DNA of 64,000 nucleotides from Hymenobacter sp. CRA2 (GTDB lineage: Bacteria; Bacteroidota; Bacteroidia; Cytophagales; Hymenobacteraceae): the NCBI RefSeq assembly GCF_002007105.1, contig NZ_MVBC01000018.1, positions 1 to 64,000 on the forward strand, in the 5' to 3' direction. Below the pieces are notes generated by a model. It saw only the letters and a program-made list of their open reading frames with translations, did not search any database and was not told where the DNA came from. Both the position numbers and the translations under genes were made by a program. Below, piece by piece: positions 6,869 to 14,416 of this stretch. The first letter of the stretch is position 1; every line of letters starts with the position of its first letter.

Positions 6869-8422
6869 ATGGAACCCACTCCCGCCGCCCCGGCGCGGCC
6901 TACTTACTGGCTTACCCGCTTCGTTATTCTGCGCCTGCTGGGCCTGCTCTACGCCGTGGCCTTTCTGGTCGCCATCAATCAGGTAGTGCCCCTGATCGGC
7001 GCCCACGGCCTGCTGCCCCTCGATTTGTATCTGGGGCAAGTGGCCGAGGCGCTGGGCTCCCGCGGAGCGGGCTTTGCGCGGCTGCCGTCCCTGTTCTGGC
7101 TGGCCCATTCCGATGGGGCGCTGCTCACGGCTGCCTGGCTGGGCTTCGTGCTGGCCTGCGTGGTGGTGGCGGGCTTCGCCAACATGCCCATCATGGCCGC
7201 GCTCTGGCTGCTGTACATGTCTTTCGTGCACGTGGGCCAGGAGTGGTACGGCTACGGCTGGGAAATTCAGCTGCTCGAAACCGGCTTCCTGGCCATCTTC
7301 CTCTGCGCCCCGCTCGACGCCCGCCCTTTCCCGCGCTACGCGCCGCCCCTGCCCATTCTGGTGCTGCTGCGCTGGCTGGTAGTTCGCATCATGCTCGGGG
7401 CGGGCCTCATCAAGGTGCGCGGCGACGAAATCTGGCGCAACAGCACGGCCCTTTACTACCACTTCGAAACCCAGCCCATTCCGGGGCCGCTGAGCCGCTG
7501 GTTTCACTTCCTCCCGCGCGGCGTACTTCAGCTCGGGGTGTGGTTCAACTGGCTGGCCGAGCTGGTGGCGCCGCTGTTTGCCTTTGGCCCGCGGCTGGCC
7601 CGGCACCTGGCCGGTACCGTCATGGTGCTCTTCCAGCTCAACATCATCCTGAGCGGCAACCTGTCCTTCCTCAACTGGCTCACCATTGTGCCCGCCCTCG
7701 CCTGCTTCGACGACGGCTTCTGGGCCCGGCTGCTGCCCCGCGCCCTGGTGCAGCGCGCCTGCGCGGCCGCCGCGCAGGCCGAGGAACCGCGCCGCCCTCT
7801 GCGCGCCGTGGTGTGGGGCGTGACGGCGGTGCTGGCCCTGCTCAGCGTGCAGCCGGCCCTGAACCTGGTGTCGCCCGGCCAGATCATGAATACGTCCTTC
7901 GACCCGCTCGACCTGGTGAACACCTACGGCGCCTTCGGCACGGTGGGCCAGCAGCGCTACAACGTGGTATTCGAAGGCACCCAGGATTCCACTCCCTCCG
8001 ATAATGCCACCTGGCGCGCTTACCCCTACAAGGGTCTGCCCGTGGCCCTGGACCGCCGCCCGCCCCAGGTAGCCCCCTACCAGCTCCGCCTCGACTGGCA
8101 AATGTGGTTTGCCGCCATGGCCTCGCCCGCCGACTATCCCTGGACGCTCAACCTCACCTGGAAGCTGCTGCACAACGACCCCGCCACCCTCAGCCTCTTC
8201 GCCCAAAACCCCTTCCCCGACCGCCCGCCGCGCTACGTGCGGGCCATACGCTACCGCTACTGGTACGCCGCACCCGGCAACCCGCAGGGCCAGTACTGGC
8301 AGCGCGAGAAAGTGGACGAATGGCTGCCACCCATGTCGGCCCACAACCCGCAGCTCATCCAGATCCTGCAAAGCTCCGGATGGCTCGCCCCCACCGATAC
8401 CCTCAGACACGGTAGTCGCTAA
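6869..8422 (+). CDS. Lipase maturation factor family membrane protein, 517 aa
   Basis: The protein has at least eight hydrophobic membrane segments between residues 15 and 340 and a soluble C-terminal part. Features of the lipase maturation factor (LMF1-like, PF06762) family are seen: GAGLIKVRGDEIWRNSTALY with YHFETQPIPGPLSRWFH in the first half, and RYNVVFEGTQDS with WRAYPYKG, LDWQMWFAAM and FPDRPPRYVRA in the second. In animals LMF1 helps lipases fold in the ER; the bacterial role is not established. The length is typical. It stands alone and is followed by a terminator. Confidence 0.9.
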   Translation: MEPTPAAPARPTYWLTRFVILRLLGLLYAVAFLVAINQVVPLIGAHGLLPLDLYLGQVAEALGSRGAGFARLPSLFWLAHSDGALLTAAWLGFVLACVVVAGFANMPIMAALWLLYMSFVHVGQEWYGYGWEIQLLETGFLAIFLCAPLDARPFPRYAPPLPILVLLRWLVVRIMLGAGLIKVRGDEIWRNSTALYYHFETQPIPGPLSRWFHFLPRGVLQLGVWFNWLAELVAPLFAFGPRLARHLAGTVMVLFQLNIILSGNLSFLNWLTIVPALACFDDGFWARLLPRALVQRACAAAAQAEEPRRPLRAVVWGVTAVLALLSVQPALNLVSPGQIMNTSFDPLDLVNTYGAFGTVGQQRYNVVFEGTQDSTPSDNATWRAYPYKGLPVALDRRPPQVAPYQLRLDWQMWFAAMASPADYPWTLNLTWKLLHNDPATLSLFAQNPFPDRPPRYVRAIRYRYWYAAPGNPQGQYWQREKVDEWLPPMSAHNPQLIQILQSSGWLAPTDTLRHGSR

Positions 8423-8437
8423 GATTCCAAAATGAAA

Positions 8438-8463
8438 AACGCCCCGGCATTCACCGAGGCGTT
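8438..8463. terminator. Intrinsic terminator of the lipase-maturation-factor gene
   Basis: The stem AACGCCCCGG / CCGAGGCGTT has one mismatch and a 6-nt loop. It lies 15 bp after the stop codon, and its sequence is close to the terminator at 543-572. Confidence 0.65.
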
Positions 8464-8492
8464 CTGAATATCAATAGTCTAAAAACCAAAGT

Positions 8493-8545
8493 CATCAGGC
8501 TCCCCCTCTCCTTTTTCGGAGAGGGGGCCGGGGGGTGAGGCAAAC
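8493..8545 (+). repeat. Interspersed repeat family L, short form
   Basis: Nearly the same as the copy at 586-638 (GTCAGGCTCCCCCTCTCC, a short T-rich loop, GGAGAGGGGGCCGGGG), here followed by AAACGTGAGGC. It sits in the 3' region shared by two convergent genes. Confidence 0.8.
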
Positions 8546-8571
8546 GTGAGGCGCCACGTCAGGGCGTTCCA

Positions 8572-9579
8572 TTACGGCATGCCGTTACCGCCGGCGGCCC
8601 CGTACACCTGGCCCGTGGCGTAGCTGGCCAGCGGGTCGGCCAGCTGCACGTAGATGGAGGCCAGCTCGGCCGGCTGCCCGGGCCGCTTCATGGGGGTGTC
8701 GCCGCCGAACTTCACGAGCTTTTCCTGCGTGGCGCCGCCGCTCACCTGCAAAGGCGTCCAGATGGGCCCAGGCGCCACGCCGTTGACGCGGATGCCCTTC
8801 GGGGCGAGCTGCTTGGCCAAGGAGCGCACGTAATTGGTGGTAGCGGCTTTGGTCTGGGCGTAGTCGTAGAGGTTTTCCGAGGGGTCGGTGGCCTGCTCCG
8901 AGGTGGTGCCGATGATGGCCGAGCCCGGCTTCAGGTGGGGCAGCGCGGCCTTGATAATCCAGAACGGCGCGTAGATGTTGGTCTTCATCGTCGCGTCGAA
9001 ATCCTCGGTGGTCAGCTCCAGAATGGAGGCCCGCTGCTGCTGCCGGGCCGCGTTGCTGACCAGAATATCCAGCCCGCCGAGCTGTCGCACAGCCTCATCC
9101 ACCAGCTTTTTGCAGAAGGCTTCGTCGCGGATGTCGCCGGGAATGGCCACGCCCTTGCGGCCTTCCTTCTTGATGAGGGCAATGACCTCCTGGGCGTCGG
9201 CCTCTTCGGCCGGCAGGTAGTTGATGGCCACGTCGGCGCCTTCGCGGGCGTAGGCAATGGCGGCGGCGCGGCCCATACCCGAGTCGCCGCCCGTAATCAG
9301 GGCCTTGCGCCCCTTCAGCCGGCCCGAGCCCTTGTAGCTCTGCTCGCCGTGGTCGGGCCGCGGCTCCATCTTGCTGGCCAGCCCCGGCCACGGCTGCGAC
9401 TGGCTCTTAAACGGAGGCTTTGGGTAGGCCGTGGTGGGGTCCTTCAGCGGGTCTGCGGACGATTCGGCGGTGTAACCCGTGCCTTCGGCCCCGAACACGG
9501 GGCCGGCGGCGGCTACGGCCAGGCTGGCGCCTAAGCCGCTGATAACCTGGCGGCGGCTGAACTTGGTTTCTTCTTTCAT
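8572..9579 (-). CDS. Tat-exported SDR-family oxidoreductase, 335 aa
   Basis: The N-terminus, KFSRRQVISGLGASLAVAAA, is a twin-arginine signal, so the enzyme is probably exported folded with its cofactor. The dehydrogenase domain starts at about residue 90 with the Rossmann motif TGGDSGMGRAAA. It continues with a cofactor-binding loop, NAARQQ (in place of NNAG), an active-site Ser in GTTSEQ, and YAQTK as the YxxxK pair, followed by PG-I. The sequence resembles E. coli YghA and Bacillus general stress protein 39. NAD(P)-dependent reduction of an aldehyde or alcohol pair is expected; the substrate is unknown. It is a single gene. Confidence 0.88.
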   Translation of the reverse strand: MKEETKFSRRQVISGLGASLAVAAAGPVFGAEGTGYTAESSADPLKDPTTAYPKPPFKSQSQPWPGLASKMEPRPDHGEQSYKGSGRLKGRKALITGGDSGMGRAAAIAYAREGADVAINYLPAEEADAQEVIALIKKEGRKGVAIPGDIRDEAFCKKLVDEAVRQLGGLDILVSNAARQQQRASILELTTEDFDATMKTNIYAPFWIIKAALPHLKPGSAIIGTTSEQATDPSENLYDYAQTKAATTNYVRSLAKQLAPKGIRVNGVAPGPIWTPLQVSGGATQEKLVKFGGDTPMKRPGQPAELASIYVQLADPLASYATGQVYGAAGGNGMP

Positions 9580-9710
9580 AGTCCGAGGAGCTGATGTGGT
9601 AGGAATGAGGTGACCGACGAAATGGCCTAGCCCACAAGTAAAGCCGCCGAGCGCGGCGGCCTATTCAGCTACGAGCCGGCCAGCCAGGTCGTTGTCTGGC
9701 GTCCCCTTGC

Positions 9711-10451
9711 TCACCCCCGGTTCAGCAGCCGGAAGGCCAGCCCGGGGGCTAGCCGCGCCAGCTTCTCCAGCACCGCCGACTGCCCGACGCGAATCACCGG
9801 CCGGCCCGCCGCCAGGGCCCGCAGCAGCTTGCGCGCGTACACGTCCGGCGCCATTTTGGGAATGTCTGGCTGGTTTTCGTTGAAGCGGGTGGCTACCGTG
9901 GGCGGCAGGGCTTCCACCACCTCGATGCGGCTGCCGCGCAGCTGCTGGCGCAAGCTCATGGCGAAAAAGTGCGCCGCCGCCTTGGACGCGCAGTACCCCC
10001 CAAACGCGGCAATTGGCACGTACGCCAGCCCCGACGTGATAAACAACACCCGCGGCCGGGCGCTGGCTTCCAGCAGCGGCAGCGCCAGCTTGGTCAGCCG
10101 GATGGGCGCCAGGTAATTGGTGTCGATTTCAGCCTTCAGGGCCGCCATCAGCGCGGCCTCGGGCTGGGCGCGCACGTCTACCGGGCCGCCTACGCCGGCG
10201 TTGTGAATCAGCAGATCGATGCGGCCGTAGTCGCGGGCCACGGCCGCCAGGGCGGCGGCAAGTTGGGCGGGGTCGGTCACGTCGGCGCGCAGGCTCACCA
10301 CGGCCGGCAGCGACGCCCGCAGCGCGGCGCTGCTAGCCGGGTTGCGGTCGAGGGACACGACGGTGTTGGCCGGGCTCAGGGCCGCCGCCAGGGCCCAGCC
10401 GATGCCGGTGGCCCCGCCGGTAATCACGACGAGTTGGTCTTGCATGGTCAT
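9711..10451 (-). CDS. SDR-family NAD(P)-dependent oxidoreductase, 246 aa
   Basis: This is a classical short-chain dehydrogenase: TGGATGIGWALAAAL is the glycine-rich cofactor motif, LIHNAGVG the NNAG-type motif, the catalytic Ser is in FITSG, and YCASK supplies Tyr and Lys. It resembles the DltE/YqjQ-type group. Two starts six bases apart are possible (10451 or 10445). The gene lies 59 bp downstream of the Crp/Fnr regulator on the same strand, so the two may be cotranscribed and the regulator may control it. The substrate cannot be read from the sequence. Confidence 0.85.
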   Translation of the reverse strand: MTMQDQLVVITGGATGIGWALAAALSPANTVVSLDRNPASSAALRASLPAVVSLRADVTDPAQLAAALAAVARDYGRIDLLIHNAGVGGPVDVRAQPEAALMAALKAEIDTNYLAPIRLTKLALPLLEASARPRVLFITSGLAYVPIAAFGGYCASKAAAHFFAMSLRQQLRGSRIEVVEALPPTVATRFNENQPDIPKMAPDVYARKLLRALAAGRPVIRVGQSAVLEKLARLAPGLAFRLLNRG

Positions 10452-10510
10452 CCGTGAAACGCAGAAAAGGAATGCGCCAAAGGTGACCGGCCGGGCCCAC
10501 TAAAAACTTA

Positions 10511-11140
10511 TCATTTGGCAACTTCACGGCCGGTCCGCACCAGCCGCCGCAGCCGGCTCAGGGAGGTAGGTGTGATGCCCAGGTACGAGGCAAGGTACTT
10601 CTGCGGAATGCGGCGCAGCAGGGTTGGGTCGTTCAGCAGCGCGGCGTAGCGCTGCTCCGCCGTTTGCGCCTGAAAAGCCACCAGCCGGTCAATCATAAAC
10701 ACGATGGTTTCCTCGCATAGCCGGCGGTACAGTTCGGCCCAGCGCGGCTGCTGCCGGCACAGAGTTTCGAAGGTAGCCTTGCTCACCCACAGGTATTCCG
10801 TCGGCTCAATGGCCTCCACGCTGAAGTTGGCCGGGCGCTGGCTGATAAAGCTTTGCGTATCGGAGCCGATGCCGCCGGCCGGGCTAAACCACACGCTCAC
10901 GTCCACGCCCTGCGGCGCGTAGCAGAAGCGCAGGCAGCCACGCGTCACGAAGACGAAGCGCGCGCACACCTCGCCCTGACGCGACAGCAGCGCGTGCCGC
11001 GCCACCGCCCCCGGCCTAAACAGTGCCAGCGCCGCCCGCAGGCCCGCGTCGTCCTCGTCCCAGGCCACGTACCGCCGGACAAAGCCGGCTAAAGCCCGGC
11101 ACGCTTCTTCGGTGCTCAGGGGTGGGAGTTTTCGGGTCAT
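10511..11140 (-). CDS. Crp/Fnr-family transcriptional regulator, 209 aa
   Basis: An N-terminal cyclic-nucleotide-binding-like beta-barrel (residues about 20-130, with the GEVCARFVFVTRGCLRF and FSPAG strands) is followed by a long dimerisation helix around FMIDRLVAFQAQTAEQRYAALL and a C-terminal winged-helix segment, IPQKYLASYLGITPTSLSRLR. The layout is that of the short Bacteroidota Crp/Fnr proteins that lack Fe-S cysteines and usually lack cAMP contacts, so the effector is unknown. It probably forms an operon with the downstream SDR gene. A structured RNA with its own terminator lies 170 bp upstream on the same strand. Confidence 0.88.
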   Translation of the reverse strand: MTRKLPPLSTEEACRALAGFVRRYVAWDEDDAGLRAALALFRPGAVARHALLSRQGEVCARFVFVTRGCLRFCYAPQGVDVSVWFSPAGGIGSDTQSFISQRPANFSVEAIEPTEYLWVSKATFETLCRQQPRWAELYRRLCEETIVFMIDRLVAFQAQTAEQRYAALLNDPTLLRRIPQKYLASYLGITPTSLSRLRRLVRTGREVAK

Positions 11141-11312
11141 CAGTCGCCAAGATAGGATAACCGGCCACGCCGACGCCGCGGGCGGAGTAGCCCAGGCCCC
11201 CGCGCCCGGCCAAGGTCCGGCGCCGCTGGGTTGTTCTGGCTACGGTCGTACCAGCGGCGCCAAGCGCCGCGTGACTCCATAAGCCTGGCCCCGCGCTTAT
11301 GGCCCCGCAAGA

Positions 11313-11430
11313 CGCGAAAACGCCCCGGCAGCCGTCTGCTGTCGGGGCGCTAGAAAGAAGGCCAGTCGCTGCGGAAGGTACCACACCTGAAACCTCCCTA
11401 TGTTGCCGCATCTTGGCGACCAGCCTCGGT
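11313..11430 (-). ncRNA. Structured small RNA, copy 1 (unrecognised family)
   Basis: On the minus strand the RNA has a closing stem CUGGUCGC / GCGACUGG (plus 11416-11423 and 11362-11369), then the internal strand CAAGAUGCGGCAAC. An apical stem GGGAGGU / ACCUUCC caps it with the loop UUCAGGUGUGGU. A terminator at 11321-11349 (CGCCCCG / CGGGGCG, then UUUU) ends it. Copy 2 at 22578-22690 has the same architecture with different, still-paired stems (CUGCUGCC / GGCAGCAG; UACAGU / ACUGUA). The internal loop and apical loop are the same, apart from the first loop base. This pattern of compensatory change supports RNA function. No coding frame fits. Confidence 0.8.
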
Positions 11431-11431
11431 T

Positions 11432-11510
11432 TCTTAAACGCCGCGCCCCGCCCCAAAGTGGCGCCATAACTACGGGTTTGGGGCCGCGGAAAGCGCGGGT
11501 TCTGCATTCC
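11432..11510 (-). promoter_or_regulatory. Promoter region of structured RNA copy 1
   Basis: On the minus strand, CCGTAGTT is followed after exactly the same spacing as in copy 2 by CGTTTAAGA (plus 11432-11440), just ahead of the RNA. CCGCGC and a C-AAA run further upstream are also shared at the same distance. Conservation with fixed 23- and 17-nt spacers outside the folded RNA points to promoter and activator sites. Confidence 0.65.
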
Positions 11511-11738
11511 GTAGCTTTCCCGCGGCCGGTCCATGTGCCCGGCGCAGTCAGGGTTTGTGCGGAGTAGTCAGTCGGCAAGGCCAAGCCGCAGTGCGGCAAT
11601 TGCCCAGCCGAAAATCCGGATTTCCTACTACCTTATTGCACTATAGCATTAGTAGATTTGACTTGTAACTTCGAAGTGCCCGTCCGGCCCACCGTGGATG
11701 ATACACCAGGTCTTTGCTCGCCCTTCACTTCTCAGCTC

Positions 11739-12044
11739 ATGAAAACGACCCACGCCCTTGCTAATCCGACCGCGCAACCCAAGTCCCCGTTGCTGCCCGT
11801 CGATCTGGACACCGTCGAGGCCAATCAGCTGGCTCGTATGCTGCTGCCCCAGGCGACTCACCCACGTCTGCTCATCGACTGCGCCCGGCTGAAAAGCCTG
11901 CGCACCCTCGGCGTGAGCCACGTGGTGTCGCAGCTGCTGGTGCTGCACCAGGGCGGCGCCGAAATCTGGCTTGCCAACGTCACGCCCCTGCTGGGCCGCT
12001 GCCTCGGGCTGCTGCGCCTGGGGCAGCTATTTCACCTGGCCTGA
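11739..12044 (+). CDS. STAS-domain protein (anti-sigma-antagonist-like), 101 aa
   Basis: ATG 11739 removes an unconvincing upstream extension. The segment from about residue 18 has the STAS pattern: LLPVDLDTVEANQLARML, then LLIDCARLKSLRTLGVSHVV (the position where SpoIIAA-type proteins carry a phosphorylatable Ser/Thr after an Asp), then GGAEIWLANVTPLLGRCLGL and LFHLA. Here the usual D-x-S-x-x-D is altered to D-C-A-R-L-K-S, so phosphorylation is uncertain. It is probably a cytosolic partner-switch or scaffold protein. A second SpoIIAA-like protein lies at 12807, with RsbQ and PAS-kinase genes nearby, which suggests a stress-signalling neighbourhood. Confidence 0.65.
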   Translation: MKTTHALANPTAQPKSPLLPVDLDTVEANQLARMLLPQATHPRLLIDCARLKSLRTLGVSHVVSQLLVLHQGGAEIWLANVTPLLGRCLGLLRLGQLFHLA

Positions 12045-12097
12045 GCAAGCTGCCTGCCGGTCCACCCCATCCGGCACGGGCGGTGCTTACGTATAGC

Positions 12098-12139
12098 GCA
12101 AGGCTGGTCGCGGTGGTGGCCGGCCTTGCTTTTTTGTTT
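12098..12139 (+). terminator. Strong intrinsic terminator immediately before a start codon
   Basis: A 12-bp stem (GCAAGGCTGGTC / GGCCGGCCTTGC, including G-U pairs) with an 8-nt loop is followed by TTTTTTGTTTT. It ends about 10 bases before the ATG of the DinB gene, so it either closes the STAS transcript or sits within the DinB leader. Confidence 0.75.
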
Positions 12140-12148
12140 TCGCACCGC

Positions 12149-12631
12149 ATGGAAAAGTCCGCCCGTGAAGGCATCATTGCCGAAGTAACCGCCCTGCTCG
12201 AGCAGGGCAACGCCCACGTCACCTTTGAGGACGCCACGACCAACGTGCCGGCCGAGTTGCTGAACAAATCCGTCGGCGACCTGCCCTACACGCTCTGGCA
12301 GCTGGTCGAGCACGTGCGTATCGCGCAGTGGGACATCGTGGAGTTCAGCCTCGACGCGCAGCACCAGTCGCCCGAGTGGCCCGCCGGCTACTGGCCCGCC
12401 GCCGACGACCAAGGCGACGCCGCGCGCTGGCAGGCAGCCCGGCAGCAAATCAAGGCCGACCGAGCCCGCTTCCTGGCTCACCTGCGCGACCCGGCTCAGG
12501 ACCTGCTTCGGCCCCTGCCGCACGGCTCCGGCCAGACGCTGCTGCGCGAAGCCCTGCTCATCGGCGACCATACGGCCTACCACACCGGCCAGATCATTCT
12601 GGTGCGGCGCCTGCTCGGCAACTGGGACTAA
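12149..12631 (+). CDS. DinB-family protein, 160 aa
   Basis: The protein is a four-helix DinB/YfiT-like fold. LPYTLWQLVEHVRIAQWDIV carries the first metal-ligand His, and the C-terminal helix HTAYHTGQIILVRRLLG carries the paired His residues, matching the three-His metal site of the family. Members include thiol transferases and many enzymes of unknown activity. The start at 12149 was chosen because the frame upstream would read through the terminator hairpin. Two more DinB proteins are encoded at 36203 and 38906. Confidence 0.85.
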   Translation: MEKSAREGIIAEVTALLEQGNAHVTFEDATTNVPAELLNKSVGDLPYTLWQLVEHVRIAQWDIVEFSLDAQHQSPEWPAGYWPAADDQGDAARWQAARQQIKADRARFLAHLRDPAQDLLRPLPHGSGQTLLREALLIGDHTAYHTGQIILVRRLLGNWD

Positions 12632-12750
12632 GCCCAACGTTGTCAACGGGACTCAGCCCGCGCAAACGCCTTAGTCCCTGACGCGGCTTTTTGCGTGGAG
12701 TCCGTTGCGGGCCGTTGCCTGCGCCCCGACGGCAAACGCACCCGACCCTG

Positions 12751-12760
12751 TATCTTTCGT
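12751..12760 (+). promoter_or_regulatory. Candidate -7 promoter element (TATCTTTCG)
   Basis: TATCTTTCGT is close to the Bacteroidota TAnnTTTG consensus and lies 47 bp before ATG 12807. No clear -33 TTTG is seen. Confidence 0.4.
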
Positions 12761-12806
12761 CTTCGATACGGATTTTTGCCCCATTCGCGCCGTCGGGCTA
12801 TTGGTT

Positions 12807-13199
12807 ATGCACCTGCTTTACGAAACTGTGCCCCTGTCCATCTCCTTCGACCACGACCAGCAGTGGTTGTATGTGGAATGGAAGGGCAACCACACCGCCG
12901 AATCGGCGCGGCGCGGGGGTGAGCTGGTGCTGCGCTACCTGCGCGACTATGCCTGCGCCAAGATGCTCAACGACAACAGCCAGGTGACCAGCGAATGGGA
13001 AGCCGGGGCCCGCTGGGTAGGCCGCGACTACTACCAGCAGCTGGCCGGCCAGGGCATCCGCTACGTGGCCTGGATCTGCCCGCCCAACTGGGGGGCGCGC
13101 AAGTCCATGGAAACGGCCATGATGTTTGTCACCGCGCCGGTGGTGGTCCTCTTCGATGACCTCGCCTCGGCCTACGCCTGGCTGGCCCGCCAGCAGTAA
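12807..13199 (+). CDS. SpoIIAA/STAS-like hypothetical protein, 130 aa
   Basis: Starting at ATG 12807, the protein has an alternating strand-helix pattern: LSISFDHDQQWLYVEWKGNH, then a helix TAESARRGGELVLRYLRDY. A strand with AKMLNDNSQV and a C-terminal VTAPVVVLFDDLASAYAWLA complete it. This resembles the SpoIIAA-like/DUF7793-type proteins common in Hymenobacter signalling loci; the assignment is by pattern only. It is soluble, with no catalytic residues evident. It is convergent with the PAS histidine kinase gene 30 bp away. Confidence 0.6.
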   Translation: MHLLYETVPLSISFDHDQQWLYVEWKGNHTAESARRGGELVLRYLRDYACAKMLNDNSQVTSEWEAGARWVGRDYYQQLAGQGIRYVAWICPPNWGARKSMETAMMFVTAPVVVLFDDLASAYAWLARQQ

Positions 13200-13228
13200 T
13201 CCGCCTACCCGGCGCCGGCCCAGCGGCC

Positions 13229-14416
13229 CTAACCCGCTAAATAGATGCGGAACGTAGTGCCCTGGCCCACTTCGCTGTCTACTTCTACCCGGCCGCCGGC
13301 CTGGTGCACCAGCCGGTTGACGAGGTACAGGCCCATGCCCGAGCCCACTACATCGGGGTGAAAGCGGCGGAACAGCTGAAACAGCTCCCCGCCGTGGCGC
13401 TCCAGGTCGATGCCGCGGCCGTTATCCTGCACGCTGAGCAGCACTTCGCCGGCCACGCGGCTGGTGCGCACGTGCACGCGCGGGCTGCGGCCGGGCATAG
13501 CGTACTTGATGGCGTTGCTGAGCAGGTTGTAGAGCAGGCTGTGCAGTCCGGGCCGGGCAATGCACAAGGTGGGTACCTCGGTGAAATCCAGCGAAAAAGC
13601 CGCGTCGTACTCGCCCAGGCGCTGCTGCAGGCTACGAATGATTTCCTCCGTAAAGGGCTGCAACTCTACCACCTCCAGGGGCACCTGCTCCAGCTTGCGC
13701 TGCAGCTGCACCACTTCCGTCAGGCCGGCAATGGTGTCCAGAATCTGCCCCAACGCTTCCTCAAACATGCCCACCATGGCCGGGGCTTCGGGGTCGGGGA
13801 AGCTGGCGCCGTGCTTCAGTTCGGCAAAGAGCCCGGCCATGTTGTTGATGGGCTGCTTCAAGTCGTGCGAGGCCGTGTACACGAAGCTGTCCAGGTCGGC
13901 ATTGATGCGGGTGAGCTGCTCGTTTTTGGCCTGCAGCTGCTCGTTGGCCCGCGCCAGCTGCGCGCCTTGCTCTTCGGCCTGCACCTTGGCCCGCAGCAGT
14001 TCCTGCTCGTACTTGCGCCGCTCGGTGATGTCGAACAGCGTGCAGCGCACCACCAGCGGCTGCCCGTCGGTGTCGCGCACCAGCCGGGCGCTCAGCAGCA
14101 CGGGCAGGGTATCGCCGTTTTTGCGCCGCAGCGAATAGCTCAGCTCGCGCACCTGGTCGCGCAGCAGCAGCAGCGGGGCGCAGTGCGTTTCGTAGTGCAG
14201 GCGCCCGCCCATGGTAAAGAGCTGCTGCAGGCAGCGGTGGGCCACCAGCTCCTCGCGGGAGTAGCCTAGCCAATCGAGTAGGGTTTGGTTGAGTTTGACC
14301 AGGGTGCCATCGGGCAGGCAAGAGCAGTAGCCGCAGGGCGCGTACTCGTAAAGGTCTTCCAGGTTTTCCTGGGTCAGACGCAGGTCCAGCTCCGGCAGCG
14401 ACTCCTCGTTCATCAT
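13229..14416 (-). CDS. PAS-domain sensor histidine kinase, 395 aa
   Basis: The start is at 14416, where ATGATGA overlaps the stop of the upstream RsbQ-like gene, so the two are translationally coupled. A PAS domain covers residues about 20-135 (YEYAPCGYCSCLPDGTLVKL through FDITERRKYE), followed by a coiled coil. The H-box is TASHDLKQPINN at about residue 185, with N-box NLLSNAIKYA, G1 DNGRGI, F-box LFQLFRRFH and G2 GSGMGLYLV. No membrane segment is seen, so it is a cytoplasmic kinase. No response regulator is adjacent. The coupling suggests that RsbQ supplies or processes the ligand sensed by this PAS domain. Confidence 0.9.
   Translation of the reverse strand: MMNEESLPELDLRLTQENLEDLYEYAPCGYCSCLPDGTLVKLNQTLLDWLGYSREELVAHRCLQQLFTMGGRLHYETHCAPLLLLRDQVRELSYSLRRKNGDTLPVLLSARLVRDTDGQPLVVRCTLFDITERRKYEQELLRAKVQAEEQGAQLARANEQLQAKNEQLTRINADLDSFVYTASHDLKQPINNMAGLFAELKHGASFPDPEAPAMVGMFEEALGQILDTIAGLTEVVQLQRKLEQVPLEVVELQPFTEEIIRSLQQRLGEYDAAFSLDFTEVPTLCIARPGLHSLLYNLLSNAIKYAMPGRSPRVHVRTSRVAGEVLLSVQDNGRGIDLERHGGELFQLFRRFHPDVVGSGMGLYLVNRLVHQAGGRVEVDSEVGQGTTFRIYLAG

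Noticed and set aside
11313-11430. Riboswitch controlling the Crp/Fnr gene
   Set aside because: The RNA ends in its own terminator 170 bp before the gene, and copy 2 precedes an unrelated gene, so a cis-acting switch is less likely than an independent RNA.
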